Of a DNA stretch of 64,000 bases, positions 63,253-64,000 are shown piece by piece. Every line of letters begins with the position of its first letter. Positions within the stretch are counted from its first letter, which is position 1. The position numbers and the translations under genes were made by a program. This stretch comes from JBBSBL01 sp963735885. Its GTDB lineage: Bacteria; Actinomycetota; Thermoleophilia; Solirubrobacterales; Solirubrobacteraceae. Where the stretch lies: positions 434,001-498,000 of the forward strand of contig CAVTMP010000004.1 of the NCBI GenBank assembly GCA_963735885.1, in the 5' to 3' direction. A model generated the notes under the pieces. That model was given only the letters and a program-made list of their open reading frames with translations. It made no database searches and was not told where the DNA came from.

Positions 63253-64000
63253 ATGGCCGTCGCCCGCCCACGCCCCTCGGGGCGCCGCCGCCTCGCCGCC
63301 CTCGCCGTGGCGACGCTCGGAGCGGTGCTGCTCGCCGCCCCGGCCCCCGCGAGCGCCGCCTGCTCGACCGCGATCGGCGGCTTCCACCCGCTGGAGAACT
63401 GCCTCTCGATCTCCCCGAGCGCGTCGCTGATCGCGCCGGGCCAGTCGGTGAGCTTCGCGCTCAACGGGGCGCCGACCACGGGCGTGACCTTCACCTGGGA
63501 CTTCGGCGACGGCACGACGCTGGCCGGCCAGGGGCCGACCGGGCAGTCCCACACCTATCCCGTGCGCGGGCGCTACTCCGCGCACGTCGACCAGTACGAC
63601 GGCTCCAACGTGAAGACCGACACCACGAACCCGGTCCTCATCACGGTCTCCGGGAACCCGGCCGTCTCGTTCGGCGCGACCTCGTCCACCACGGTCAAGC
63701 CGAACGTCAACGTGGCCTTCGCGGCGGCCGGCGTCCCCGACGTCGGCGGGTCGATCGCGTCCTACGAATGGGACTGGGACGGCAACGGCACCTTCGTCCC
63801 CGGCGCGGCGACGACGACGCACCGCTGGGCGAAGGAGGGCGTCTACCACCCGAAGGTGCGCGTGACCAACGACCTCGGCGTCACCGCCACGTCGACGAAC
63901 AACGTCGTGATCACGGTGATCAACATCCGCCCGCTGGCCGCGCTCACCCTCTCCCCCACGACGGTCAGGGTCGGCCAGGCCGTGAGCCTCAGCGCCGCGG
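63253..64000 (+). CDS. Secreted PKD-repeat protein, 3' end outside window
   Basis: ATG 63253 with GGGGAG just upstream. A signal peptide (LAVATLGAVLLAAPAPASAA) precedes a Cys pair (ACSTAIGG, ENCLS) and at least two PKD domains: FTWDFGDGTTLAG with YPVRGRYSAHV, then YEWDWDGNGTFVPG with HRWAKEGVYHPKVRVTNDLG; a third begins at RPLAALTLSP. PKD folds mediate extracellular protein or glycan contacts. Divergent from the minor pilins, so it may be a pilus-associated adhesin; this is contextual inference. The frame is open at the window edge (about 249 codons seen). Confidence 0.9.
   Translation, partial: MAVARPRPSGRRRLAALAVATLGAVLLAAPAPASAACSTAIGGFHPLENCLSISPSASLIAPGQSVSFALNGAPTTGVTFTWDFGDGTTLAGQGPTGQSHTYPVRGRYSAHVDQYDGSNVKTDTTNPVLITVSGNPAVSFGATSSTTVKPNVNVAFAAAGVPDVGGSIASYEWDWDGNGTFVPGAATTTHRWAKEGVYHPKVRVTNDLGVTATSTNNVVITVINIRPLAALTLSPTTVRVGQAVSLSAA

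Overview
The window is about 74% G+C, with dense bidirectional coding, many GTG starts and 4-bp ATGA/GTGA stop-start overlaps. Gene content suggests a high-G+C actinobacterium, most likely class Thermoleophilia (Solirubrobacterales-like): split proline-catabolism genes, an F420-type luciferase-like oxidoreductase, the order aroC-aroKB-aroQ-pepQ / efp-nusB-xseB-ispA-dxs-tlyA-nadK-recN, type IV pili, and the Arg-rich C-terminal domain of the GDSL hydrolase. This placement is inference; no rRNA gene is present.

Layout. 0-2.7 kb: proline oxidation (putB-pruA). 2.7-4.7 kb: small membrane protein and PLP synthase pdxS-pdxT. 4.7-12.4 kb: RpiR-type regulator, RmlC-like epimerase, two small lipoproteins, cation/proton antiporter, NTF2-like protein, GDSL esterase, K+ channel, sulfite-oxidase-like enzyme. 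12.5-17.1 kb: a decayed tRNA-Met-targeted element, with an intact tRNA-Met(CAT) at one end, a displaced tRNA 3' half at the other, two tyrosine-integrase remnants and one large lipoprotein gene (FG-GAP plus DMF-amidase beta-like plus carbohydrate-binding-like). 17.1-24 kb: MmcQ-like protein, possible GxGD membrane protease, SDR, LLM oxidoreductase, GGDEF/HD-GYP protein, glycosyltransferase, tRNA-Asn. 24-42 kb: housekeeping block on the minus strand (HNH, dnaG, dgt, ppdK, recO, mutM, deoB, xerD, nudix, M20 peptidase, pyrG, recN, nadK, tlyA). 42-47 kb: dxs-ispA-xseB-nusB-efp. 47-49 kb: plus-strand module of a Pro-rich secreted protein, a FlgM-like anti-sigma factor and a receiver-only response regulator. 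49-53 kb: pepQ-like/aroQ/aroKB/aroC. 53-63 kb: type IV pilus genes (pilMNO plus a PilP-like protein, pilD, two near-identical pilins, three minor pilins). 63.2 kb to the end: start of a secreted PKD-repeat protein.

Most notable signal. Each of the five minus-strand pilus transcription units (pilM, pilD, pilA1, pilA2, pilV) is preceded by CTCAAG, 15-16 nt, then GCCGAT(A/G). This matches the spacing and -10 element of sigma-28 (FliA/SigD/WhiG) promoters. A FlgM-like anti-sigma gene lies 5 kb away, so the pili may be run by a flagellar-type sigma/anti-sigma circuit.

Caution on quality. Between about 21.6 and 41 kb nearly every long gene except those at 30.3-32.8 kb is broken by single-base indels that restore perfect family sequence when corrected. 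Essential genes (dnaG, pyrG, nadK) are among them. I read these as sequence or assembly errors and report one span per gene. Isolated shifts also occur near 10.51, 53.99, 55.04, 55.20 and 59.80 kb.
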